Origin: Ettlia oleoabundans | Taxonomy: Eukaryota > Chlorophyta > Chlorophyceae > Chlamydomonadales | Length of the DNA stretch: 13,573 bases | Reading direction: 5' to 3' | NCBI GenBank assembly: GCA_019693395.1 | Contig: JAAMXP010000426.1 | Location: 1-13,573 of the forward strand | Part shown: positions 1 through 9,200 of the stretch, in pieces | Numbering within the stretch: the stretch's first letter is position 1 | Layout of the letters: each line of letters begins with the position of its first letter | Program-made: the position numbers and the translations under genes | The notes under the pieces: model-generated | The model's database searches: none | The model's input: only the letters and a program-made list of their open reading frames with translations | Told to the model about the DNA's origin: nothing

Positions 1-1010
1 GGTGGGTGGGTGGGTGTCCTGCCTGGGGTTCCAAAGCTATCTCGAAAACATGTCGGAAAGGGCATAAAAACAACGGGGAAACTCGCTGGGAGGTACCAGG
101 GAACTACGAGGCCGAGATCTATCCATTGGCAGGGTCAGAGCACCCCTCCAGACTAAAGGTGGTGCCACCCTGACATGCCTGCTGTGCGGCGTGTCGCCGC
201 ACCCTGGACCCATGTAAATTCTTAGTCCGCCAAAGTAACAGACAGAAGCTGATAGCAACGAGCTGAACTACCACTAGTCTTTGCACAGCGGCCGCAGGGA
301 GGTGCAGGTGGCGGTGGCAGCGGTAGGCGGCGCGGCAGCACCTGAAAAGTTTGGACATGTGGTGCCACACTTGTTCATTATTGGTCTGGATAGCTTCTAA
401 AGCCTGGCCGTGGGCCTCAGGGGGTTCAAATGCATGCAACAGCAGAGAAAGCAAGCCTGGGGACTGCCCAAACTGGCTGCTTTCTGGGCTTCACAGGGTG
501 GGTGGGTGTCCGTCGCGCGGCTTGAAGCTATATCGTGTTGGTGTAGAAAGCTATTCCTACGGGGCCCCCTCGCTCATTACGGGGATTGTTACGTAAGCAT
601 GTTGGGTATCGTTGCGCTGCCGGGAGTAAGGAGGAGTGGGGCGCAGGACTGACCCACTTGCCCAAACATGTCATGGACGGTCCCTTGTGCCAAGTCGCCC
701 AGTGAGCAGCATCGCCATGGTGCTGCGTTGGATGTAACTTTTGCAGTCATTGCACTGCAATAGGCCAACCCACTAGCCTGCCTGCCGAAACTAAAATGTC
801 CGCCATGGCGGCAACCCAGCTGCAGCGGCGGTGAGGAACGCAGCGGGCCCAGCAGGGGGGGTTGCCTCCTAGGCTTTCCAGAGCGTAGTGAGTTCGTCTT
901 CCGCTTGCACCCGTTCTGCGGGTCGTAAGCGTCGGAACTAGTCCGCAAAGCTGGAGGCCGCACCAGTTTCTCCCGAGCCGTGGCTCCATCCCCTCGCGCC
1001 TATTAACACA
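1..1010. other. Intergenic and leader DNA, no gene recognised
   Basis: No reading frame here shows a recognisable domain, and open frames on both strands are short and mutually overlapping. The first 19 bases are a G-rich GGGT tract. A degenerate copy of the first ~90 bases recurs near 496-577. TGTAA occurs on the plus strand at 213 and 733, so the 3' end of a plus-strand gene lying to the left is possible, but no stop codon can be tied to one. The last ~150 bases become GC-rich and probably hold the promoter and 5' UTR of the metal transporter that starts at 1011. No TATA box was identified. Confidence 0.5.
4..577 (+). repeat. Degenerate direct repeat, copies near 4-90 and 496-577
   Basis: The 16-base G-rich block at 4-19 is repeated exactly at 496-511. 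Further matches follow in the same order: aagctatctcg at 34-44 against aagctatatcg at 525-535, and acgggg followed by ctcgct at 73-87 against 559-574. The offset drifts only from 492 to 486, so the copies look colinear with small indels. The rest is diverged. It could be an old tandem or dispersed repeat, or part of a decayed element. No terminal inverted repeat or coding capacity was seen. Confidence 0.5.
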
Positions 1011-4000
1011 ATGGGCAGTGGGTTGCCGGAGGCCGAGAGCAGCTCGCCCTTGCTGCAGGATGGGCGTTCGAGCCCCCGGGCGGTCCCGGTTCCAGCCTCA
1101 CCCTCACTGACGCCCCGCAGTCTGAGCTCGTTCACCTACGGCCTGCGTGAGTAGCACGGCAGGCAACAGCGCCCGGGTGTCGGAGCAGCCTGGTGTCGCC
1201 AGACAGCCAGGGTGGGGCCAACTGCCGCTGTCGCCCGCCTGTTGGCTGTTGCCAACCTGCTCTCTTCACCTACTTGAGGATGCCTTCCTTTCATGCCCTT
1301 TTCAGCAACCTTCCCACGAAGCTTGAGCATCTGTGAGCTTGCTGGAGGCGCAAGTGAGGAGGAGAGCATCGCACACAAGCGGGTGAGATTTGGCGCTGCT
1401 ATGAGAGGTTGCAACACTGCTCCAATGGGCGGCTCGTTGTGCATGACAGACGCCAAATCATGACAGCAGTTCTTGCCCTCACCTCGTTGCACAAGTGCAG
1501 ATGCAGCAGAAGCTGATTGCGGCGCTGTGCCTGGCCTTTCTGTTTATGATTGTGGAGGTGGTGGGCGGCATAATGGCCCACTCGCTAGCCATCATCACTG
1601 ATGCCGCGCACCTGCTGTCAGACGTCAGCGGCTTTGCTGTGGCGGTGCTGGCAGCCTTCTGGGCGAAGCGGAAGAGCCAGGAGCACTTCAGCTACGGCTA
1701 CCACCGCGTGGAGGCAAGACTGGCGCTGCCGCTGCTGTGGGGAGGGCCTGCAAGCAAATCATGGTGCATGCAGCCCTGTACAGAAATGAGGAACCCTCTC
1801 CCCTGCTCTGCTGCTCCCACGTGCTTTTCTATCGCCATTTTTAAGCACAGCTTGGGCCCTGGCCTAATCCTGGCTTTGCTATCCCGGTGGGCTGTTCTGC
1901 TTGCAGGTGCTGGGCGCTCTAGCCTCAGTGATGACAGTCTGGGTGAGTGTGCTCGTCCATGCTGTGCAGGCTGTTGGCTGCATATAGGTTGCTTTTTTGC
2001 TTCTGCGTGTTCAATGCGCTGCTGGCTGCCTGCTGCCACCACCCAACTTAATGTCGATAGCAGTACCCTGTGTTGCGCTGGGGTGCAGTACAAGCAGGCT
2101 GAGTAGGGGACTCCTTGGTGCTGCATGTCCCCTTGTTTGCCCCAGCCAGACATTTCTATTGTTTCTACTGCTACGTCATTGTGCGCCCCGCTCTGCTCCG
2201 CCACAGTGCTGCTGCAGCTGCCGATGGATCCAATGTTGATTGTTGCCTGAACCCCTTGTGTTGTCGCCACTTTTCCCTTCCCCTTTTGCAGCTGGTGACG
2301 GGTCTGCTGCTGTTTGAGGCGGTGCAGCGCATCATCAACCCGGAGCCTGTGGATGGCAAATGTGAGTGCTGGAGGTCCATGTTTGTGGCGGAAGCCTGGA
2401 GTGATGGCATTGGCTGCAGTGCTGGTTGCGGGCTGGAGCAGGCCCATCTCCAGCGACAGCAGCAGCGTGGCTGCAGCGTCTGCTGCTGCCACGCCAAGCA
2501 CTTGGCTGGCTGCCTGGATGTTGGCATCTCTGAAGCCCAGGGTTGTTCCCTGGATGTCTACTTCCCGGCCTCGCCTGGCCCACAGATCTTTGCAACCGAA
2601 TTTCCGTGTGTGATGATCCTTGTGCAGTGATGTTCATCATCGCGACAATTGGCGTTGGTGTGAATGTGTTGCTGCTGCTGGTGCTGGGACACCATCACCA
2701 CGGCCACAGCTGCAGTGGGCATGACCACTCGGGAGGCCACGGCCACAGCCATAGCGGCGGCTGTAGCCACAGTCACAGCCACGACCATGGGCATGGCGGT
2801 GGCTGCGGCAAGGCGGGCGCCAAACGCCAGCTGGGCCCGGTGTTGCAGGTGGCAGCAGAGATGAGCCGAAGCAACTCCAGGGCTGACACTGTCGGCAGTG
2901 GCTGCTGCCACGGCCACCACCACGGGCATGGCCACGGGCACAATGGGCACGTGCACAAGGCAAAAACGCCTGATTTGGAGGCTGGCCAGATTGGCGTTGG
3001 AGTGCACAAGGAGAGTCACTCCCACGAGCACCAGCACGGATCAGACGAGGAGGCGGCGACCTGCCAGGGTCACCACCACCACAGCGATGGCCACAACCAC
3101 AGCCACCACCACGGCTGCAACCACAGCCACAATCATGTGCACAGCCATCGGGGGCACTCCTCAGATGATGATGACATTGACTGCAGTGGGCACACGCCCA
3201 TCCTAGCTGTGGGCAACCACTCGCACCAGGGCTGCGGCGCTGCTCACAGCCACCACAACCATAGCCATGAGCACAACCATGGCCAGCAGCAGAGTGCCAC
3301 AGTGGAAGGCCCGGCCCCCGACCACCACACCAACATGAACATGCGGGGGGCCATCATCCACGTGATTGGCGACTTTGTGCAGTCAATAGGCGTGGCCATC
3401 GCTGGCGCACTCATATGGTGGCACCAGGTGCGACAGGCGGGGCGCTGCACACTGAAGGGGCTGGCCGGGATGGTACCTGGATATATCAGGCAAGCAAGGC
3501 TCGGGAAACTCTGCAGAGGTACGCTTTGTAGTTCAGCAGTTCTGAGCAGTCCTTCGTCTTGAACCCTTCCTCCCCCATCCTCAACCTGCACTGCCCTGCC
3601 TGCCCCTCCCATACCTGTGCAGGATGACCCCCGCTGGTACATTGCCGACCCCATCTGCACCTTCATGTTTGCGGCGCTGGTGCTGTGGACCACGCGCGCC
3701 ATCCTGCGGGACATTTCCGACGTGCTCATGGAGCGGGTGCCACGCGGCCTCTGCATCAACACAATACATGACGACATGTCTCGGGTACGCTTAGCTGGCC
3801 CTGCGCGATTGATCAACCCCCAGGTTACAAGGTGGTAATCAGTAACCACCCGGCAGCGTGTTGCAACCTTGGTTGTGTTGGTCTGGCAGCGAGCCGATAA
3901 GCAAGGGTGTGGAAAGCAGGCTTGCACTGTGAGAGAAAGGCAGCCTGACGCATTGTGCGCAAGCGGGTTGCAAGGCCTCTGCACGATCACCGCCGGGTGG

Positions 4001-4345
4001 GCAACGGCGGGCAAAAGGCTGGCTGCCACACTGAGAAGTGCCTTTGTCCTGACACAACCCACACACATTACACCCTTCCTTGTATGCGTTATCGCTTGAC
4101 CTGTCCGCTTGCAATAAACTCTCGAGTTGGTTATGTTGCAGGTGCCCGGCGTGGAATCGGTGAGTGACCTGCACGTTTGGTCCCTTACACCCGGCATCCC
4201 GCTGCTGGCAGCCCACGTCAACCTGGCTCCTGACGCTGATGCAACAGAAGTGCTGTACGCCCTCACCGCCCACTGCCGCACCTTGGGCATCGACCACTCC
4301 ACCATTCAGCTCATGGCCTGCGGCACGGAGTGCCACCAGTGCTAG
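1011..4345 (+). CDS. MTP1: Zinc-type cation diffusion facilitator (MTP1/ZnT-like) with long His-rich loop
   Basis: This is a proton-coupled exporter that moves Zn2+ (possibly other divalent metals) out of the cytosol, in the family typically into vacuoles or secretory compartments. Exons: 1011-1146, 1306-1332 (tentative), 1496-1713, 1907-1942, 2292-2361, 2628-3427, 3623-3784 and 4142-4345; together 1653 nt, 550 residues, in frame. Six membrane helices are readable. Both metal-site motifs HxxxD are present, HLLSD in TM2 (about H93/D97) and HVIGD in TM5 (about H407/D411), which is the Zn-CDF pattern. The conserved stretches YHRVEVLGAL and NPEPVDGK are rebuilt across introns. The TM4-TM5 loop (about residues 184-400) holds roughly 55 His. 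The C-terminal domain is complete and ends in a Cys-rich tail, CGTECHQC. The N-terminus is the weak part: ATG 1011 opens 45 codons ending in a good donor, but exon 2 rests only on splice sites and phase. M at 1501 is the fallback start. Intron 3 has a GC donor. Family identity is near certain; the symbol denotes the Zn-CDF subgroup, not proven orthology. Confidence 0.93.
1306..1332 (+). other. Tentative 27-nt second exon of the metal transporter
   Basis: A strong pyrimidine tract and acceptor (cccttttcag, ending 1305) is followed by 27 nt and a donor gtgagc at 1333. With the preceding exon ending in phase 1 at 1146 and the next starting at 1496, the frame stays open and adds about nine residues (PTFPRSLSI). 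Because both flanking introns are phase 1, skipping it also keeps the frame, so the sequence alone cannot tell whether it is constitutive, alternative or spurious. Confidence 0.4.
1714..1906 (+). other. GC-AG intron in the metal transporter
   Basis: The exon ends GAG at 1713 and the intron starts gcaagac, the classic GC-donor form, and ends ttgcag at 1906. Splicing here gives YHRVE joined to VLGALASV, the form conserved in CDF proteins. The only nearby in-frame GT donor (gtggag at 1708) would delete the Val and the highly conserved Glu. Confidence 0.85.
2685..3333 (+). other. His-rich cytosolic loop of the metal transporter (coding low-complexity region)
   Basis: About 215 codons dense in CAC/CAT, encoding GHGHSH-, HNHSHHH- and HEHNH-type runs, with roughly 55 His and about nine Cys. 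The loop lies inside the single 800-nt exon between TM4 and TM5. Acidic patches (SDEE, SDDDDID) separate the His clusters. In CDF proteins this loop binds Zn on the cytosolic side and tunes affinity and selectivity. A His-poor stretch of about 33 residues (from GKAGAKRQ to DTVGSG) divides it into two halves. The repeat character probably arose by slippage or unequal exchange. Confidence 0.9.
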
Positions 4346-4937
4346 CACAACTGGCAGCGGCCACCTGGCGCTAAGGGCTGGCAACTTGATGCCCGGTGCC
4401 TGCGTTTGTTGGCCTACCCCTGCCTGTTCTATGGCGGCCCTCCATAAGCAGGGTCGCTGTGCGCTGCGCAGGAGAAGAGCATGCCCATGTGTTGCCCATT
4501 AGTGCCTTGTGCCCGTGCAGATTTCAGCCGCAGCAGCCTGCATGTGTCCCTCTACAACAATGCATGCTTAATACTCCACCTCTCGTAACCCTCTGCCCAA
4601 ACTCAAGTACCACCATTTTTCTCAACAACGCATGCCTACTGGATGCCGCACTGTTCCATGCGGATTGACCTATGCGCAAGCGCCCCGGCGTCACATCAGC
4701 CTCGTAGTTCTGGTGCAGACTATGTAACACACGTTCAACTAGCCTTCTACAGTAATTCTGGCTACAGCTTACGCCTGCTGGGATGTTGCTTGGTCTAAAC
4801 AGAGCTTGTGCCGCAATCATCCACCCCTCAGCTGCGCTGGGTGGTCTTCCTGGGTTCCACTGCTGCTGCACCCCTGAGATTGCTGACTGCTGTTGCTGCC
4901 TAGTGGTGGGGATATCAATGGCGACTGCTCATATCGC
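4346..4937. other. 3' UTR of metal transporter and convergent intergenic region
   Basis: No gene is recognised. The first ~380 bases are best read as the 3' UTR of the plus-strand transporter. GCATGC occurs three times within 160 bases (4479, 4561 as part of TGCATGC, 4630). The remainder separates it from the stop codon of the broken thioredoxin on the minus strand; no minus-strand TGTAA was found there. Confidence 0.6.
4723..4727 (+). terminator. Probable polyadenylation signal (TGTAA) of the metal transporter
   Basis: TGTAA is the usual near-upstream poly(A) element in chlorophyte algae. This is the first plus-strand TGTAA after the stop codon at 4345 and implies a 3' UTR of about 390-400 nt. 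Confidence 0.6.
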
Positions 4938-5991
4938 TTAGCTGCAGTGGTATGCCAGCCGATTCTTCAAATCGGCGACCATCATCACCCCCTCAATGCG
5001 ATCCACTGGCTTCCCATTCTTGACAGTATGAGCGTGGGCAGGGCTGCAACAGCAATGTTGGTAAGGTTGCAGGTTGAGCTGTGGCAAATTGTAGAATGCA
5101 GATGGGCGGTACAGCAGCAGGTAAGAACCGCGAACGTGCTGCAATGTGGAGTTGCACAATACAATCTCGCTTGAAAACGGCAGACCCAGCCAGGCTGCAT
5201 GCTTAGGCTGCGCTGCGCAAAGCCCACCTCCTATTTGGTACTCGCTTGCTACAGTCGGATACTTCTCACTGTCAACCTTCACAACCTTCACGCGGGCCTT
5301 GAAGGAAGGCGCCACCCATCATCTGGCAGGGCCTGCAGTAGTAGCAGCAGTAAGAGCGGGGAGGTAGAAGAGAAGCGCACAGCAGGTGGCGATTCTATTC
5401 AGCATGGCACAGCTGTTCGTTATACAAGGCCTGCAGCAATCCGTTAGTGTAGACTAAGGCCGACTGCAGACCACTTATAAAAGGACGTTGTTCGCTGACA
5501 GTAACAGCTGGAAAGGCAGCAAACGCCGCCAATCCAATAAACATGCCTTTCTGCCCACTTACCCGCACCATATGGCATCTGCAGGCACATTGGAAGCAGG
5601 CGATGTTCGAAAGGGAATGAGTGAGGTTGTGTACAAAGAGAGCGGGTCAACATGTCAACATGGCAACGGAGCAAAGACAGACGCGCGGGTGTGGCCGCTC
5701 ATGGTACCCGATGCCTGCAAAATGGCACCTTTGGCCACGGGCCCAGCAGGGTACATTCACAGAATTGCACGAGTACAGGCTCCTGGCTGATCTATCATGT
5801 CATGAAACCTTCTTCCGTGCCGCCTGCACTGCCGCCGATGTTGCCGCTGTCGGGCGGCGCGGCCGGCGGGGCCGCTGCTGCTGCAAGGTCGGAGGCCCTC
5901 CTGGGCGTGACGGCAGTGTTGGGGTCCGTCTGTGAGTCCTCCAGTTGCATTCTGAGGCGGGTGTGTGAGCGAACGCGCCCCCGATTGCCAT
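4938..5991 (-). pseudogene. Broken plastid thioredoxin gene (y-type-like), three frame breaks
   Basis: Thioredoxins reduce disulfides of target proteins; the y type works in plastids, mainly toward antioxidant enzymes. Blocks on the minus strand: 5991-5761, 5578-5563, 5332-5228 and 5043-4938 (stop TAA 4940-4938). Splice sites and phases join EPVLVQF, YAIWCG and PCQMM (active site WCGPC intact), then SFKARVKVVKVD, SEKYPTVASEYQIG and ALPTLIL (cis-Pro kept), then KNGKPVDRIEG. An Ala/Arg/Pro-rich N-terminus starting near 5991 (MAIGGAF...) looks like a transit peptide. Breaks: (1) between ARKK and ISQEP, about five residues missing with stops in the remaining frames (about 5808-5790); (2) after PCQMM, about 17 nt missing (near 5317-5313); (3) one nt missing where LIL[F]KNG should be (near 5023). 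The buried Asp of VLVDF is Gln. Two neighbouring genes stay open over 1653 and 2709 nt, so decay is more likely than poor sequence, though assembly deletions are not excluded. Thioredoxin identity is very likely; the y type is inference. Confidence 0.85.
5563..5578 (-). other. 16-nt microexon of the thioredoxin pseudogene
   Basis: On the minus strand an acceptor gcctgcag is followed by 16 nt and a strong donor gtaagt. The exon completes Tyr (split T|AT) and encodes AIWCG up to the first two bases of Gly; the next exon supplies the rest of Gly and PCQMM. Both flanking phases match, and the product reads FYAIWCGPCQMM, as expected for a thioredoxin active site. Confidence 0.8.
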
Positions 5992-6234
5992 CAACACCTG
6001 TCCAACACCTGGCAAACCCTGAGCGACAGGTGGCTCCACGGACGGAGATGGCACAAGAGGGGCAAATCGCACAGTTGTTCAGCTATATGCAAGTGCCAGG
6101 AAAACCTCCGAGGTGGGTCCCCCATGTACATGAAATTTGCCCAGTCATTCTAGCGGCATCCAGTGGGGTGTCCTGCTGCTTGCCCAGCCCTGTCGCTTAC
6201 CCTGTCCACCGTTACTTGTGCACAGTCCGCAACC
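5992..6234. promoter_or_regulatory. Head-to-head spacer between broken thioredoxin and coiled-coil gene
   Basis: This 243-bp stretch separates two divergent start sites and must hold the promoter of the plus-strand coiled-coil gene and whatever remains of the thioredoxin promoter. The thioredoxin frame stays open up to an ATG at 6072, so its start could lie there instead. A pyrimidine-rich tract ending in cacag at about 6225 just before ATG 6235 could be a 5'-UTR intron acceptor. No recognised transcription-factor site or TATA box was found. Confidence 0.4.
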
Positions 6235-9200
6235 ATGGCGACGACGCAGGCCGCCGCGCTGCGAACGAAGCTCTTCGGCAACTCGGGGCTGTCCAGCACC
6301 GCCTCAGCCGGCCAGGCCGAGGCGCTGCGTCAGGCCACTGATAAGCTCGCCAGAGAGCATGCCCAGGCGGAGGCGTCGGTGGTGCTTTATCGCCAGAAGC
6401 TGAGCGAGGCGCAGGTGGCGGTAAAGAAGCTGGAGCAGGCCTATGTGTCCCAGATCCAAGCCAATGCTAGCCTTCAAGGTGAAAAAGCGCCGGGCGGGTG
6501 CTTGTGGGTGGACCTGGCGGCGGCAGCTTTGACCGTATGATGTTGGACCACACGAGTGCCCCTACCAACGCTATATCACCACTACCCCCTGCCAACCAGC
6601 AGCCAAGGTGAAGAGCGACTACAAGATGCTGTCCCAGCTGAGCGAGGCGGTGACCACCGCCAACACGCAGTTCAACAGCCTAAAGCTGGCGCATGACCAG
6701 CTGGCAGTGCAGCTGCAGGAGGCGGAGGTCGAGCGCACGTCTTTGGCTGCGGCCTTCGCGAGCAAGTTTGAGGCGCTGGCTGCATTGGAGGCTAAATTCC
6801 AGGAGTGCTGCGACCATGGCAAGGGCCTGCAGGCCCGCCTGGACCAGGCAGCCGCCTTATGTGACACGCTGGGTGCTGAGCTACAGCGCAGCAAGGAGGA
6901 GCTGGAGGCCAAGGTGGGTGCTGGCGTGTTGATCTAATGAGACGTGGGTGCTTTGCAGGCAGCGGAATAGGCCAACTGGCAGCACCCACCTGTTGGTTTG
7001 AAACCTTCAGTTGACTGATCCAAGGTGTCACGCCTGGCCGGCTCCTTCATGCAAGCTCTTCATTACTCCCTGCGTTTCAAAATTCTTTGTGCTCCCCCGG
7101 CTTGCAGGCCATGCTTTTGGCCACTGCAGAGCAGCGCAGCACCCAGCTGGTGGCTGACCTCGAAGCGGTGACGCAAGAGCGTGCGGCACTGGCAGAGCGG
7201 TTGGTGGCTGGCAATGAGCAAGTGGAGAAGCTGACGCAGGAGCTCAGCTGCAAGAGCACCCAGCTTGCAGACACCACAATTGCCAAGGTAGGTGGACCAT
7301 AGGTTCTGCTCAGCACCCAGGGATGGCACTTACCTCAGCTTAGTGGAACATCTTGCTGCCTGGCATATGAGGGAGCTGTGCCGGTCCCCTCCTTGGCATC
7401 TGGCTTTCCAACCGCCGCAGGCAGCGCTAGAGGCCACAATTCAAGAGCGCGAGGCGGAAGGGCAGCGACTGACGGGAGAGGTGGTCAAGCTGCAGGAGGC
7501 TGCCTCAACTGCAGAGGTGAGGAGATGCTTCCACAGTGCAATGGCGCATGCAGCCTTGCAAATTGCCGTGGCAAGTTGCTTGTCGATTCTTTTACCTTTA
7601 TAAGATCCAAAGACATTGAAATTGCAGCTGAGTGCTGCCCTGGAGGCGATGAGCGACTGCTGCCACTGTTGCGTCAATGTGACCCACCACCCTGGCTACA
7701 GGCGGAGCACGCCGCCGTCCTGGAGGCCAAGAGCGGCGAGCTGCAGATGCTGGCCATGCAGCACGCCTCAGACCTGGAAGCCAAGCGGGCCGAGCTCATT
7801 GACATCACTGCAGCCAAGGTACATGCTGCGCTTTGCTGAGCGGGAATGCGACTTGTGGCAGAGCTTGGTGAAACTCGCAAGCCGCACTTCGCAGCATGGC
7901 GACAGGCTGCACCAATGCCTGGAATTCTTGTCTGCTATGCACGACGCTGGTCGTGGGTCCAATGCGTATAACCACCTGCCTCCTCCTGTCTCTTGTTTAC
8001 GACGCAGGAAGGCTTGGAGAGCCAGCTGGCTGCCTGCACCGAGGCCCTGGAGAAGACGAAGGCTGAGCTGGCAGAGCTGCAGGAGGCAACGCAAATCCAG
8101 CAGGTGGATTAGCAAGGCTGGTGTGATCGCTACTTACCCTGCTGTTTTTGCAGCAGCCAGCTGCATCTGTTGTTTGTCTAAACTATTCTCACCTCTGCCC
8201 TTCCGCCTTCCTGCAACCATCATGTCCTGAAGGCGACCCAGGCCGACAAGCTGCAAGAGCTGACCGCGCAGCTGCAGGCCGCCACAGCACAGCACACCAA
8301 AGAATTGAAGGCGTTAGAGGAGAAGCACCGCCGAGAGCAGGAGGCAGAGACAGAGCGCACCGCAAAGGTGGTTAAAGCAAGGGGGTGCTGCTCGGGTGAA
8401 GTTTGGCCAACTTTATCCAAAAACGACCCGCTGGTTTGTTTGTGCTGCAGAAGCTGGGCTCTACAATGCAGGAGATGAGCAAGGTACGGGCTGAGCTGGA
8501 GGAGGAGAAGAGAATGGCGGCGGCAGCACGGGCATCAGCAGACGAATTGCGGGCCTGCTTGGAACTTATCACATATGGCAGGATGTGTTACTAGCATCTG
8601 ACTAGTTGATAGCTTGTTTTGGGTTCTTTAATGTATTTTTGTTCTCTACTCCCTGGGATGCTTGTTCATGCCATTGCAGCTCAAGAAGAAGAACGCTGAG
8701 CTGGAGGCCACCAAGGAGCAGGCCAGTGGCAGATGAAGTTGTGCTGCCTGTTGTCGCCCCGGTTGCTGCTGTCCTGCACCCTAATGGCGCATCACGCATG
8801 GCCCCCAATGCTAGCTGAAGCTTCACCGGGTCCTCTCTTGCCTACCATGCCGCAGATAACCACCATCCAGGCAGCAGGGCAGGAGAAATTTGCACAGGAG
8901 AAGGCGGCACTGGAGGCCCACCTGACCCAGCAGAAGCAGGAGCTGGAAGAGGAGCGGCGCAAGTCGGAAGAAGCTGCTATAAAAGCCGCCGAGCAGGAGC
9001 GCGCACATGCTGAAGCATGGGCAGCAAGCGAGAGTGCCTGCAAGGAGGCCCAGGAGCTGGCTGCACAGGTAGGGACCATCAAGTTGCTTCCAGACTGATC
9101 AACAAAACTCTTTCCTCTTGCGTTGGCCTTGCTTATTATGTTGCTTGCTCAAATGGGCAGCCCGCCACCCTTGCCTTACAGAACGCCAGCAGGGCAGATA

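Noticed and set aside
421..440. GGTTCAAAT resembling a tRNA B box
   Set aside because: The flanks do not pair as a T stem and no A box or acceptor stem is present.
352..454. Minus-strand stretch resembling an exon (EPPEAHGQALEAIQ...) ending near cttttcag
   Set aside because: No family is recognised, no partner exon with matching phase was found, and the cttttcag is an acceptor, which would make this stretch intron.
1698..2501. Minus-strand open frame of 267 codons
   Set aside because: It covers transporter introns and exons on the other strand, with no recognisable domain.
2685..3333. Short repeats resembling an array
   Set aside because: The repetition is codon-level His-rich coding sequence in frame with a transporter; there are no constant repeats with unique spacers.
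3244..4305. Minus-strand open frame of 353 codons
   Set aside because: It runs antisense through three exons and two introns of the zinc transporter and reads Arg/Ser/Thr-rich nonsense; the plus-strand exons match a known family precisely.
5803..5991. Treating the transit-like N-terminus as an intact short gene
   Set aside because: Its frame stops directly where the thioredoxin domain should begin, and the following thioredoxin segment lies in another frame; it is best read as the first part of the broken gene.
7628..7645. Possible tiny exon LSAALE between exons 4 and 5 of the coiled-coil gene
   Set aside because: It has a usable gcag acceptor and fitting phase, but needs a poor GC donor (gcgatg) and a 56-nt intron. 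The model is in frame without it.
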